In this document: positions 50,454-59,957 of the stretch, piece by piece | Position numbering within the stretch: the first letter of the stretch is position 1 | How the letters are laid out: each line of letters opens with the position of its first letter | Assembly (NCBI GenBank): GCA_026388095.1 | Contig: JAPLKL010000014.1 | Span: 1 to 64,000, forward strand | Reading direction: 5' to 3' | Length of the DNA stretch: 64,000 nt | Source of the DNA: Elusimicrobiota bacterium | GTDB lineage: Bacteria > Elusimicrobiota > Elusimicrobia > UBA1565 > UBA9628 | The notes under the pieces: generated by a model | Told to the model about the DNA's origin: nothing | Databases searched by the model: none | Seen by the model: the letters and a program-made list of their open reading frames with translations, nothing else | Translations under genes and position numbers: made by a program

Positions 50454-50537
50454 TTCGACGGACCTTCATGAGGGTGCGCAAGACAGCTTTTTTTATTTCA
50501 GGAGTCGCCGTCCAATCCCCCTTATCCTGAGAGGACC

Positions 50538-51857
50538 ATGAAACTCAACGAACGCCTCGACTCGATGCCGTTGTCCCGGTTCCATTGGTCCTTGGTCACG
50601 GCTTCGGGTCTGGGCTGGCTCTTCGACGCGTTCGATTCCGGGCTGGTCTCCTTCGTGCTGGCCGTGCTGGCCAAGGAGTGGCTGCTCACTCCGGCGCAGG
50701 TGGGCCGCATCGGCAGCATGGGCCTGGTCGGCATGTTCGCCGGCGCGGCCTTGGTCGGCCTGCTGGCAGACCGCTTCGGCCGCAAGCTCCTCTTCCAGAG
50801 CACGCTCATCGTCTTCAGCGCCGCCACCGGGCTCTGCGGCCTGGCCACGGGCTACGGGGCTCTGCTGGCCATGCGCTTTTTGGTCGGCTTCGGCCTGGGC
50901 GGAGAGCTGCCGGTGGCCAGCACCTTGGTCAGCGAGTTCGCGCCCAAGGCGCACCGGGGAAAGATGATCGTGATCCTGGAGAGCTTCTGGGCTCTGGGAT
51001 GGGCCCTGGCCGCGCTCGTCGCATTCCTGCTCATCCCTCGCTGGGGCTGGCGCATGGCCTTCTTCCTGGGAGCCGCGCCCGCGCTCTACGTCCTCTACCT
51101 GCGCCGCTTCGTGCCCGAATCTCCGCGGTTCCTGGAGGCCAGCGGCCGCTTCGAGGACGCGGCCTTGGTCGTGCGCGAAGTCGAGCGCGCCTGCGGCCAG
51201 CCGCCTTCCCCGCTGGAGCCCTCGCAGGAGAAGCCCGCGGAGAGGCCGGGCATGCGCGCCCTTTGGTCGCCGGCCATGTCCCGGCGCACGGCCATGCTCT
51301 GGATCCTGTGGTTCGCCATGATCTACTCCTACTACGGGATCTTCATCTGGCTGCCTTCCTTGCTTGTGGCCGCGGGCTTCCCCCTGGTCAAGTCCTTCTC
51401 GTATGTCCTGATTATAACGGCCGCGCAAGTGCCGGGCTATTTCAGCGCGGCCTGGCTGGTGGACCGCTGGGGCCGCAAGCCGACCTTGGTGGCCTACCTC
51501 GCCGGCTGCGTGGTGAGCTCCTTCGTGTTCGGCAAGGTGGGCTCCCCCGCCGGCGTCATCCTCTGGGGCTGCCTCATCTCGTTCTTCAACCTGGGAGCCT
51601 GGGGCGTGGTCTACACCTACACGCCTGAGCTTTATCCCACGGCGCTGCGCGCCACGGGCGCGGGTTGGGCCTCCGGCTTGGGCCGCGTCGGCGGCATCCT
51701 GGCGCCTCTGGTGGTCGGATGGATCATGGGGACCTTCCCCGGCCGCCAGGACCTGGTCTTCGCGCAGTTCGCCTTCGTCGTGTTCATCGGGCTGCTGGCC
51801 GTGGCTTTCCTGGGACAGGAGACCAAAGGGCGCAGCCTGGAAGACATCGCCGCTTAG
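50538..51857 (+). CDS. MFS metabolite:proton symporter (AAHS/NiaP-like)
   Basis: The 439-residue product has 12 predicted hydrophobic segments with the MFS loop motifs LLADRFGRKLL and LVDRWGRKPTL, and PELYPTALRATGAGWASGLGRVGG near the C-terminus. SRFHWSLVTASGLGWLFDAFDSGLVSFVLA at the N-terminus resembles the aromatic acid/niacin group of proton symporters. Being just downstream of the CoA-transferase, it may import or export an organic acid used by that enzyme. GAGAGG precedes the ATG. Confidence 0.88.
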   Translation: MKLNERLDSMPLSRFHWSLVTASGLGWLFDAFDSGLVSFVLAVLAKEWLLTPAQVGRIGSMGLVGMFAGAALVGLLADRFGRKLLFQSTLIVFSAATGLCGLATGYGALLAMRFLVGFGLGGELPVASTLVSEFAPKAHRGKMIVILESFWALGWALAALVAFLLIPRWGWRMAFFLGAAPALYVLYLRRFVPESPRFLEASGRFEDAALVVREVERACGQPPSPLEPSQEKPAERPGMRALWSPAMSRRTAMLWILWFAMIYSYYGIFIWLPSLLVAAGFPLVKSFSYVLIITAAQVPGYFSAAWLVDRWGRKPTLVAYLAGCVVSSFVFGKVGSPAGVILWGCLISFFNLGAWGVVYTYTPELYPTALRATGAGWASGLGRVGGILAPLVVGWIMGTFPGRQDLVFAQFAFVVFIGLLAVAFLGQETKGRSLEDIAA

Positions 51858-51879
51858 CCCGGCTCCCTGCCGGAAAAAG

Positions 51880-51885
51880 TAGAAT
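51880..51885 (+). promoter_or_regulatory. -10 box (TAGAAT), leaderless-type, for ettA
   Basis: TAGAAT ends 6 bases before the ATG at 51892. No Shine-Dalgarno sequence lies between. Confidence 0.65.
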
Positions 51886-51891
51886 ATCCGC

Positions 51892-53585
<1,694 letters not shown>

Positions 53586-53589
<4 letters not shown>

Positions 53590-54023
53590 GGCGGGGGGCC
53601 TTCCTGGCCCTCGGGGCCCTGGCCCTGTCCGCCTGCATCCAGGTGAGCTTCCGCCGGTCCGCCACGCAGGAGGAGGCCGCCCTGCAGGCCGAGATTCGGC
53701 GCACCTACTGGGAGGTGGCGGCGGCCTTCGCGGCCGGCGATGCCGAGGCCCTGGCCGCCCTCTTCTCGCCTGACATCTCGCACCCCATGACCCAAGGCCA
53801 GATCCGGGACTGGGCCCGCGATTTCTTCGCCCGCAACGGCCGCGCCCGCTTCCATGTCACGGAGCTGAGCTTCGACGAACTGGGCTACACGCACGCGGTG
53901 GTGACCTTGAAGTACCGCGTGGATCCCGCCAAGCCCGAGGGGGCTTTCGGGGGGACCGAGACGGACCGCCTCGACCGCCGCCAAGGGCGCTGGGCCGTGA
54001 CCTCCTGGGACCGCGGCCCCTAG
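53586..54023 (+). CDS. Small lipoprotein with SnoaL/NTF2-like domain
   Basis: The 145-residue product has a lipobox (LALSAC, Cys17). A cone-shaped alpha+beta fold of the NTF2/SnoaL kind follows: EIRRTYWEVAAAFAAGDAEALAALFSPDI, then beta strands ending in TDRLDRRQGRWAVTSWD. Such domains bind small molecules or serve as scaffolds, with no defined activity here. It is coupled to ettA by ATGA, probably by gene packing. The family call is by pattern only. Confidence 0.72.
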
Positions 54024-54029
54024 CAGGCC

Positions 54030-54058
54030 TTGCGACAAAAGCGTTCCGGGGCTATACT
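54030..54058 (+). promoter_or_regulatory. Sigma-70-type promoter for HELLGH protein operon
   Basis: TTGCGA at 54030-54035 and TATACT at 54053-54058 are 17 bases apart. A GAGGAC site then precedes the ATG at 54077. Confidence 0.6.
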
Positions 54059-54076
54059 TTTTCCGAGGACACCCCG

Positions 54077-55672
54077 ATGACCCTGATCCTCAGGCGCGCG
54101 TTCTTCGCGGCACTCCTGGCCGTCCTGTGGAGCGCGCCCGCCTTTTCCTGCAAATACTGCGACTCGCCTCCGTCATCCCCCCCGGCGACGCTCCAGCCCG
54201 CCGAGCCCCTGGACCTGCGCGCGACGCCTGGTCTGCTGCCTGATGAACTGCCCTACCTCCAGAGCCTGGACAACGGCCGCTTCGTCCGCCGGGGCAGCTA
54301 CCTCGACGACGCCAAGGCCGCCGACCGCAGCGCCCATCTCCTGACCAACGCCGCGGCCCAGTCCTTGCTCAAGACCCGCGCCGAAGCCGTGGTCTCGGTC
54401 CTGCGCGAAAAGCAGAAGTCGGGGCTCATCCAGGACGCGGACCGCAAAGGAGCTCTCCTGCTGTATTGGTACCGCGCCCCCCTCCTGGCCCAGGCCGACC
54501 GGGAATTCCTCTCCAGCCTCAATGCCGCATCCTTGGGCAAAGCGCCGGCGGGGCCGGCTTGGGGAGAGAAGCCCCCCGGACAGCTGGTCGTGGCCGGAGA
54601 CGCAGACGGTCTGGCGGGGCGCTTCCTGCGCCAAGTCGAGCTGGCCGGCGACGCGGAGCAGAAAGCCTCCCTCCAGGAGGCCGTCGGCCTCGTGCTCGCC
54701 ACACCCACCGGCCGCCAGCTCGCCGATGAGTTCTCCGCCACGGGCGCCAAGGCCCGGATCTCCTTCGGCGCCTTCGAGGGCTCGCAGGTCCTGGAAGTGA
54801 ACGGCAAGAAGGTGCTCAGCGGCACGTACGCCGTGACGGACACGTCCGGCGAGACCGTCGAGATCCTCGTCAACCAGGATTTCCTTAAGACCGACCGCTA
54901 TTTCCGGCAGAGCAAGCTGGCCCCGACCTTGGCCCACGAGCTTCTGGGCCACGGACTGGAGACGGTCGGCGCCAAGCGGGCCGGAGTCCTGGATGCCTAT
55001 AACTCCTATTATCGGGACAACGAGACCAACGCCCGCCTGGTCGGCTGGACCGTGGAAGCCGAGCTCGGCGGCAAGATCCATACCCCCCTCATCTGGAGCT
55101 ATCTCAAGGACCCCGAGGCCTACCACCGCACGCTCCAGACTACCTTGCCCTACTACGCGACGACCGTCAGCCCGGCCGAGAGCCGGGACATGCTGGGCAC
55201 TTTGCAGGCCCGCCTCGAGCGGACCAACGAGGAGCTGGCCGCCACCCCCCAAGCCATCGCGCAGGCGCAGGGCTGGCGTCCGGTCATCGAGCATTTCGTC
55301 ACGGTGCACAAGATGGACCGCGGCTCCTTCCGCTCCGTGACCGAGAAGATCGACCTCGTTTCCCAGAAGTCCCTGCCCGCCCGCGGCGAGGCCCTCAAGG
55401 GCATCGCAGCACGCCTGGAGGCGAACATCAAGTCCTTCGCGGGCCCGTCCGGCGGCCCGCGCCTGCAGGATATGCAAGGCCAATTCAGCCGCGATTTCTT
55501 CGCCCAGGAAGAGGCCCGGGTCCAGGCGCGCCGGGCGCGCCTGGAGGAGCTGGTCCGGGGCAGGAGCTGCGAGACCGTCTCCCCGCCGCCGCCCGGCCAG
55601 GTCAGCTGGGACGAGCTCAAGAAGATGCGTCAGGACGACCAGAAGGCACAACCCGGCCACTGGAAGACATGA
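54077..55672 (+). CDS. Secreted protein with HELLGH motif, possible metallopeptidase
   Basis: The 531-residue product has a signal peptide (AALLAVLWSAPAFS) with CKYC directly after. Residues about 215-345 resemble a peptidase core: DEFSATGAKARISFG, then VNQDF and LAHELLGHGLE with His287, Glu288 and His292, and a downstream NETNAR (Glu316) that could be a third metal ligand. The two His are five apart (HExxxH), not the canonical HExxH, so zinc binding is uncertain. The C-terminal third is helical and coiled. I do not recognise a named family. The next gene overlaps its stop (ATGA). Confidence 0.78.
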   Translation: MTLILRRAFFAALLAVLWSAPAFSCKYCDSPPSSPPATLQPAEPLDLRATPGLLPDELPYLQSLDNGRFVRRGSYLDDAKAADRSAHLLTNAAAQSLLKTRAEAVVSVLREKQKSGLIQDADRKGALLLYWYRAPLLAQADREFLSSLNAASLGKAPAGPAWGEKPPGQLVVAGDADGLAGRFLRQVELAGDAEQKASLQEAVGLVLATPTGRQLADEFSATGAKARISFGAFEGSQVLEVNGKKVLSGTYAVTDTSGETVEILVNQDFLKTDRYFRQSKLAPTLAHELLGHGLETVGAKRAGVLDAYNSYYRDNETNARLVGWTVEAELGGKIHTPLIWSYLKDPEAYHRTLQTTLPYYATTVSPAESRDMLGTLQARLERTNEELAATPQAIAQAQGWRPVIEHFVTVHKMDRGSFRSVTEKIDLVSQKSLPARGEALKGIAARLEANIKSFAGPSGGPRLQDMQGQFSRDFFAQEEARVQARRARLEELVRGRSCETVSPPPPGQVSWDELKKMRQDDQKAQPGHWKT

Positions 55673-56190
55673 GGGCCTTCGTCCTGGCCGTCCTGCTCTG
55701 CCCCGCCGCGGCCGCCCCGGTCAAGCAACTCGCCGATTTCGCCGGCGTGGCCAAGGTCCAGGCGCAGGAGGGCTGGACGGTCAGGAGGACGGAAGGCAAC
55801 GACCCGGCCCTGCGCCTTTCCCTGGGCTCGGACATCATCAGCGCGAGGCTCTTCGGCGGCGAGGGTTCCCGCTACCTCGGGCTCCATGACTACCTCAAGG
55901 GCTTCGAGGCCACGACCATGGGAAGCCCGCCGGAGCGGGTCCGCGAGGCTACGGTGGGCGGACTGCGGGTCTGGTTCTACCGCCATGGCTACCCCATCAA
56001 CCTCGGCGACCCCGACACGGCCAGAGCCGGCCCGCCGGAGCTCGCCGCGGAGGAGTTCTGCATCCTGCCAGTCGGCCGCAGGTTCCTGGTCCTCAGCTGG
56101 GCGCACGAGAGCCCCGTGCCGGACCCGGAAGACTCCGGTGAGGCGGCCTGGCGGGAGTTCCTGTCCGACTTCTCGCTCATCAAGAAATAG
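55669..56190 (+). CDS. Small secreted protein of unknown function
   Basis: The 173-residue product has a short signal peptide (FVLAVLLCPAAAA). The mature part is a compact alpha/beta domain with FYRHGYPINLGDPDTA and LAAEEFCILPVGRRFLVLSWAHESPVPDPE; it resembles small fold proteins that measure surface binding, but no family is recognised. It is coupled to the HELLGH gene by ATGA, so it may be its partner, inhibitor or substrate. This is inference from overlap alone. Confidence 0.7.
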   Translation: MRAFVLAVLLCPAAAAPVKQLADFAGVAKVQAQEGWTVRRTEGNDPALRLSLGSDIISARLFGGEGSRYLGLHDYLKGFEATTMGSPPERVREATVGGLRVWFYRHGYPINLGDPDTARAGPPELAAEEFCILPVGRRFLVLSWAHESPVPDPEDSGEAAWREFLSDFSLIKK

Positions 56191-56230
56191 CGCCCCGGCC
56201 GGCAGCCCCTCCCTTCCCCGCCAAATAACC

Positions 56231-56236
56231 TATAAT
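56231..56236 (+). promoter_or_regulatory. -10 box (TATAAT), leaderless-type, for NYN-like gene
   Basis: TATAAT ends 8 bases before the ATG at 56245, with no Shine-Dalgarno sequence. Confidence 0.65.
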
Positions 56237-56244
56237 AGCCCATC

Positions 56245-57015
56245 ATGGAAAACACCGATCAATCGACCCTCCGCGCCGGACTGGTGGACTCGGTCCTGCT
56301 CATCGACGCGGACAATGACCCGCACCTGCCGTCTGATTTCGTCCTGACCCAGTCCACCTTGGTCCGTGTCTTCCTCCGGGCCAAAGCCGAGCTGTCCAAG
56401 AGCCTCCAGAAGCGCATCGGCGGCCTGCCCCTGTTCGCGAACATCGTCGCGCCGCTGGGAACCAAGAACGCGGCGGACTTCGTCATGTCCATGCACGCGG
56501 GCCTGTTGCACGCCAGCATCCCCATGCACGTGCCGTTCTCCATCGTGACCAACGACAAGGCGCTCACCGGCATCGTCCAGGAGCTTCAGCGCGTGGGCCG
56601 CGTGGCCACCCTGTGGACCTCGCACCCGGATCGGGAGGAGATGTCCCGCTCCGCTTCCACGCGCCGTTCCTCTTCGACTTCCTCCAGCCGCTCATCGCGG
56701 TCCCGCCGCGGCGGCCGGGGCCGGAGCCGAGCCGCCAAGCCGGCGGCCGTGACCGAGACGACGGCCGCGCCGGCGGAAGTACCGGCCTCCGCTCCGGCTC
56801 GTCCGTCCCCCGCCAAGTCCCTGGAAGAGGTGACCATCGCCTACGAGCGCATGCTCTCCCGGGCCAAGAACCCGCCCAGCCGGCTCAAGGCGCTGCTCAA
56901 CGACATCGGCAACCGCACCGCCAACTTCGGCTACTCGGCCGAAGCCATCCTCGAAGAGCTCAAACGGAATCACGGCCTGAGCATAGACGAAAGGGGCCGC
57001 GTCAGCCGCAAGTAG
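56245..57015 (+). CDS. NYN/PIN-like putative RNase with Ser/Arg-rich linker
   Basis: The 256-residue product has an N-terminal domain (about 15-125) with VLLIDADNDPHLPSDF, APLGTKNAADFVMSMHAGLLHA and FSIVTNDKALTGIV. These are the acidic and KNAADF-type motifs of NYN/PIN nuclease folds (limkain/MARF1 and LabA-like). A striking linker of alternating Ser and Arg (about 132-162) and Ala/Pro sequence then leads to a C-terminal helical domain (LEEVTIAYERMLSRAKNPPSRLKALLNDIGNRTANFGYSAEAILEELK), possibly a winged helix. The protein may cut or bind RNA. Activity is inferred from motifs only. Confidence 0.8.
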   Translation: MENTDQSTLRAGLVDSVLLIDADNDPHLPSDFVLTQSTLVRVFLRAKAELSKSLQKRIGGLPLFANIVAPLGTKNAADFVMSMHAGLLHASIPMHVPFSIVTNDKALTGIVQELQRVGRVATLWTSHPDREEMSRSASTRRSSSTSSSRSSRSRRGGRGRSRAAKPAAVTETTAAPAEVPASAPARPSPAKSLEEVTIAYERMLSRAKNPPSRLKALLNDIGNRTANFGYSAEAILEELKRNHGLSIDERGRVSRK

Positions 57016-57027
57016 GCTGCCGAGGCC

Positions 57028-57567
57028 TTGAGCGATATCCAGCTGGCGGTCCTGCTCGCGGCCCTGGCCGGTCTGGCTTACTACGTCCGCATTGGCCTAG
57101 AGCGCGAAAGCGGCCCCAGCGGACTGCTCGACGCCCAGCCCCACCCGACGCCGACCGACCGCGCCGCGACCGGCGTGAGCTCCTTGCTTTGGGGCCACCT
57201 TTTCTGCCTGCTCGCCTGCATACCGCTCTTGGCCTATTCCCCCTACAGCCTCGACGAGGGCCATTCCATGGGCCGCTGGCTTTCGGATTTCCTGAGGGCC
57301 TGGCTGCTCTGGGCCGGGCTGCTCCAGCTCATCTACCTGGTACCGCTGTGGCGCAGCCTGCGCGCCCAGAGCCGTCCCGCCGCGGCCCGCGGCCTGCTCC
57401 TGGCCGGCGGCGCCACGGTCTCGGCCAGCGGCCTGTCCTGGGCTTTCGCCCTCAACATGGGGCGCGCCCCGGCCGCAGTCCAGGCCGGCTCCGGCCTACT
57501 GGCGCTGGCCTCGGTCGTAGCCCTGATCTGGTGCGGCCGCGAGCTGCGCCGTTCCTTGCGCGGCTGA
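57028..57567 (+). CDS. Small membrane protein of unknown function
   Basis: The 179-residue product has about four hydrophobic segments (AVLLAALAGLAYYV, LFCLLACIPLLAY, AWLLWAGLLQLIYLVPLW, and SGLLALASVVALIWC). It starts with TTG at 57028, 12 bases after the NYN gene stop, with GAGG just upstream at rather short spacing. No family is recognised. It is probably cotranscribed with the NYN-like gene. The start is the least certain part. Confidence 0.62.
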   Translation: MSDIQLAVLLAALAGLAYYVRIGLERESGPSGLLDAQPHPTPTDRAATGVSSLLWGHLFCLLACIPLLAYSPYSLDEGHSMGRWLSDFLRAWLLWAGLLQLIYLVPLWRSLRAQSRPAAARGLLLAGGATVSASGLSWAFALNMGRAPAAVQAGSGLLALASVVALIWCGRELRRSLRG

Positions 57568-57579
57568 CCGCAAACCGGC

Positions 57580-57585
57580 TACAAT
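57580..57585 (+). promoter_or_regulatory. -10 box (TACAAT), leaderless-type, for KamA-family gene
   Basis: TACAAT ends 6 bases before the ATG at 57592. TTGCGC lies 18 bases upstream and could be a weak -35 box. Confidence 0.65.
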
Positions 57586-57591
57586 AGGCGC

Positions 57592-58968
57592 ATGAAGAGT
57601 ACAGCCAAGACCGTCAAAGCCGATTCCGCCCAACAGCCCTTCAAATATCCCCTCCAGCGCCGATATATAGAGCCGGACTGGCGCCGCCTGCCCGGCTACA
57701 AGGACGTGTCCCAGAAGGAGTGGGAGAGCGCCCTGTGGCAGCGCCAGCACACGGTCAAGAACCTCAAGGAGCTCAAGGCCGTCCTGGGGATCTTCCTCGA
57801 TGATGCTTTGCTCGCGGACCTTGAGGCGGACCAGCGCGACTGGGCCACCATGTCCATCCTCATGCCGCCCCAGATGATCAACTGCATGGACGAGCGCGAC
57901 CTGCGCGCCGACCCGGTGCGCCGCTACATGCTGCCCGCGGCCAGCGACCGCCATCCCCAGTGGCCCTCCCATCCCATGGCCTCGCGCGACAGCCTGCACG
58001 AGAGCGAGATGTGGGCGGTGGAAGGCCTCACCCACCGCTACCCCACCAAGGTCCTGGCCGAGTTGGTCGCGACCTGCCCCCAGTACTGCGGCCACTGCAC
58101 GCGCATGGACCTCGTCGGCCTCTCTACCGCCCAGGTCAAGAAGGGCAAGTTCCAGACCCCTCCCAAGGAGCGCTTTGAGAGTATCCTCGAGTATCTGCGC
58201 AAGACCCCCGCGGTGCGCGACGTGGTGGTCTCTGGAGGCGACATCGCCAACGTGCCCATCGCCCAGCTTGAGCCTTTCGTGTCCGCGCTCATGGACATCC
58301 CCAACATCCGCGACATACGCTTGGCCACCAAGGGCCTGCAGGGCCTGCCCCAGCACTTCCTGCAGGACGAAGTCCTGCGCGGGCTGGAGCGCTTGGCCAA
58401 GAAGGCGCGCGAGCGCAACATCGACATCGCCATGCACACGCACATCAATTGCGCCTCCCAGGTCACTCCTTTGGTGGGCAAGGCCGTGCGCAAGATCCTT
58501 GACGTCGGGTTCCGGGACGTCCGCAACCAGGGCGTGCTCATGCGGGGAGTCAACAGCTCGGTCCAGGACATGCTGGAGCTCTGTTTCATGATGATCGACC
58601 ACGCCCGCATCATGCCCTACTACTTCTACATGTGCGACATCATCCCGAACTCCGAGCACTGGCGCCTCTCCGTGGCCGAGGCCCAGGCCCTGCAGCACGA
58701 CATCATGGGCTATCTGCCGGGCTTCGCCACCCCTCGGGTCACCTGCGACGTCCCCTTCGTGGGCAAGCGCTGGATCCACCAGCTGGCGGACTACGACCGG
58801 GTCAAGGGCATCTCCTACTGGACCAAGAACTACCGCACCTCCATCGAGCATGACGACCCCGAGGCGCTCTCGCGGCGCTACGAGTACTACGACCCGGTCT
58901 ACACCTTGCCGCCGGAAGGGGTCGCGTTCTGGCGCTCGCACAAGGCGAAGGCCCCGGCGCATCCCTGA
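57592..58968 (+). CDS. KamA-family radical SAM aminomutase (lysine 2,3-aminomutase-like)
   Basis: KamA-type enzymes use SAM, a 4Fe-4S cluster and PLP to move an alpha-amino group to the beta carbon. The 458-residue product has the cluster motif CPQYCGHCTR (Cys162, Cys166, Cys169), GLSTAQVKKGKFQ and VVVSGGDIANVPIAQLE. The usual PLP-lysine motif GGGGK is replaced by PFVGK (Lys392), so the lysine is retained in a different setting. Lysine, glutamate or another amino acid could be the substrate. The epimerase RfbC follows with a 1-base overlap; no other lysine fermentation genes are next to it. Confidence 0.88.
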   Translation: MKSTAKTVKADSAQQPFKYPLQRRYIEPDWRRLPGYKDVSQKEWESALWQRQHTVKNLKELKAVLGIFLDDALLADLEADQRDWATMSILMPPQMINCMDERDLRADPVRRYMLPAASDRHPQWPSHPMASRDSLHESEMWAVEGLTHRYPTKVLAELVATCPQYCGHCTRMDLVGLSTAQVKKGKFQTPPKERFESILEYLRKTPAVRDVVVSGGDIANVPIAQLEPFVSALMDIPNIRDIRLATKGLQGLPQHFLQDEVLRGLERLAKKARERNIDIAMHTHINCASQVTPLVGKAVRKILDVGFRDVRNQGVLMRGVNSSVQDMLELCFMMIDHARIMPYYFYMCDIIPNSEHWRLSVAEAQALQHDIMGYLPGFATPRVTCDVPFVGKRWIHQLADYDRVKGISYWTKNYRTSIEHDDPEALSRRYEYYDPVYTLPPEGVAFWRSHKAKAPAHP

Positions 58969-59522
58969 TGCCCTTCAAGTCCACGCCCTACCGGCTCCCG
59001 GGGCTGCTCCTCATCGATGGGCGCTCCTTCCCGGACGAGAGGGGCTTCTTCATGGAGAGCTCCCGCGAGGACGAGCTGCGCGGCCTGGGACTGCCCCCCT
59101 TGTTGCAGGACAACCTCTCCCGCTCCCGCCAAGGCGTGCTGCGCGGCCTGCATTTCCAGAAGCCTCCCCGCCCCCAGGGCAAGCTCGTACGCTGCCTGCG
59201 CGGGCGCATCTTCGACGTGGCCGTGGACCTGCGCCGAGGCTCCCCCTCCTACGGGAAGTGGACCTCCGTCGAGCTCTCGGACGAGGGCAACCGCATGTTC
59301 TGGATACCGGCGGGCTTCGCCCACGGCTTCTGCGCGCTCTCGGAGCAGGCGGACGTGATGTACAAGGTCACGGACTACTGGGCGGCCGAACAGGATGCCG
59401 GCATCCGCTGGGACGACCCGGCCTTGGGCATAACCTGGCCCGAGCCGCGGCCGCTGGTCTCGGCGAAGGATCGCGGCCTGCCGTTGCTCAGAGAGGCCGA
59501 CCCCGGCTTCGTCTATCCCTAG
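58968..59522 (+). CDS. rfbC: dTDP-4-dehydrorhamnose 3,5-epimerase
   Basis: RfbC epimerises dTDP-4-keto-6-deoxyglucose on the way to dTDP-L-rhamnose for surface polysaccharide. The 184-residue product is the usual length. It has FPDERGFFMES, DNLSRSRQGVLRGLHFQ (catalytic His), GKLVRCLRGRIFDVAVDLRRGSPSYGKW, FWIPAGFAHGFCAL and the catalytic Tyr region VTDYWAAEQDAGIRWDDP. It starts with ATG at 58968, overlapping the stop of the aminomutase (ATGA). The partners rfbA, rfbB and rfbD are not in the window. Confidence 0.95.
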   Translation: MPFKSTPYRLPGLLLIDGRSFPDERGFFMESSREDELRGLGLPPLLQDNLSRSRQGVLRGLHFQKPPRPQGKLVRCLRGRIFDVAVDLRRGSPSYGKWTSVELSDEGNRMFWIPAGFAHGFCALSEQADVMYKVTDYWAAEQDAGIRWDDPALGITWPEPRPLVSAKDRGLPLLREADPGFVYP

Positions 59523-59547
59523 CCCGGCCTAAGTCCCCGCCAAAACG

Positions 59548-59579
59548 AACAGCCCCCGCTTGCGCGGGGGCTGTTGTTT
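59548..59579. terminator. Bidirectional rho-independent terminator
   Basis: A 12-bp perfect stem AACAGCCCCCGC/GCGGGGGCTGTT with a TTGC loop is followed by GTTTC and preceded by CAAAACG. It lies between rfbC and the convergent small secreted protein gene. Confidence 0.88.
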
Positions 59580-59592
59580 CGGATCTCAGGTC

Positions 59593-59859
59593 TTACTTGG
59601 TCGCCGGGGCGGCCGGGGTCGCGGGCGTCGCCGGGGTGGCGGGCTCAACGGCCTTCTCGTCCTTCATGCCCTTCTTGTGGTGCTTCTTGGCGGCCTTCTT
59701 GGCTTCCTTCTTGGCTTCTTTCTTGGCCTTCTTTTCAGCCTTCGGCGCGGGCTGGCTCTGGTCAACCGCCGGGGCGGCGGCCGGGGTGGCCGGGGCTTGG
59801 GCGAACGCGGCGCAGGAGAAGCCGAGCAAGGCAACGACGCTAACGAGGAGCTTGAACAT
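59593..59859 (-). CDS. Small secreted Lys/Ala-rich protein
   Basis: The 88-residue product has a clear signal peptide (LLVSVVALLGFSCAAFA). The mature part is low-complexity: an APATPAAAPA start, a Lys-rich helix (KAEKKAKKEAKKEAKKAAKKHHKKG) and an Ala-Thr-Pro tail. It resembles small, very basic exported proteins that bind DNA, polyanions or cell wall, though no function is known. I chose ATG 59859, with GGAGG 11 bases upstream, over longer in-frame starts to 59916 that lack one. A TATTAT/TATATA A+T-rich box lies further upstream near 59917-59928. Confidence 0.72.
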   Translation of the reverse strand: MFKLLVSVVALLGFSCAAFAQAPATPAAAPAVDQSQPAPKAEKKAKKEAKKEAKKAAKKHHKKGMKDEKAVEPATPATPATPAAPATK

Positions 59860-59957
59860 TTTTACAGGTACCTCCATCATGATGTAGCCACCTCTGAGAG
59901 GGGCTGTGTTGTGCACATATATAATACGGATGACCCTTGAAAAAGTTCGAACCCGGT

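Noticed and set aside
50484-50500. T-rich run after the CoA-transferase beta gene as a terminator
   Set aside because: The only nearby inverted repeat (ACCTTCATGAGGGT) is short and lies too far from the T-run.
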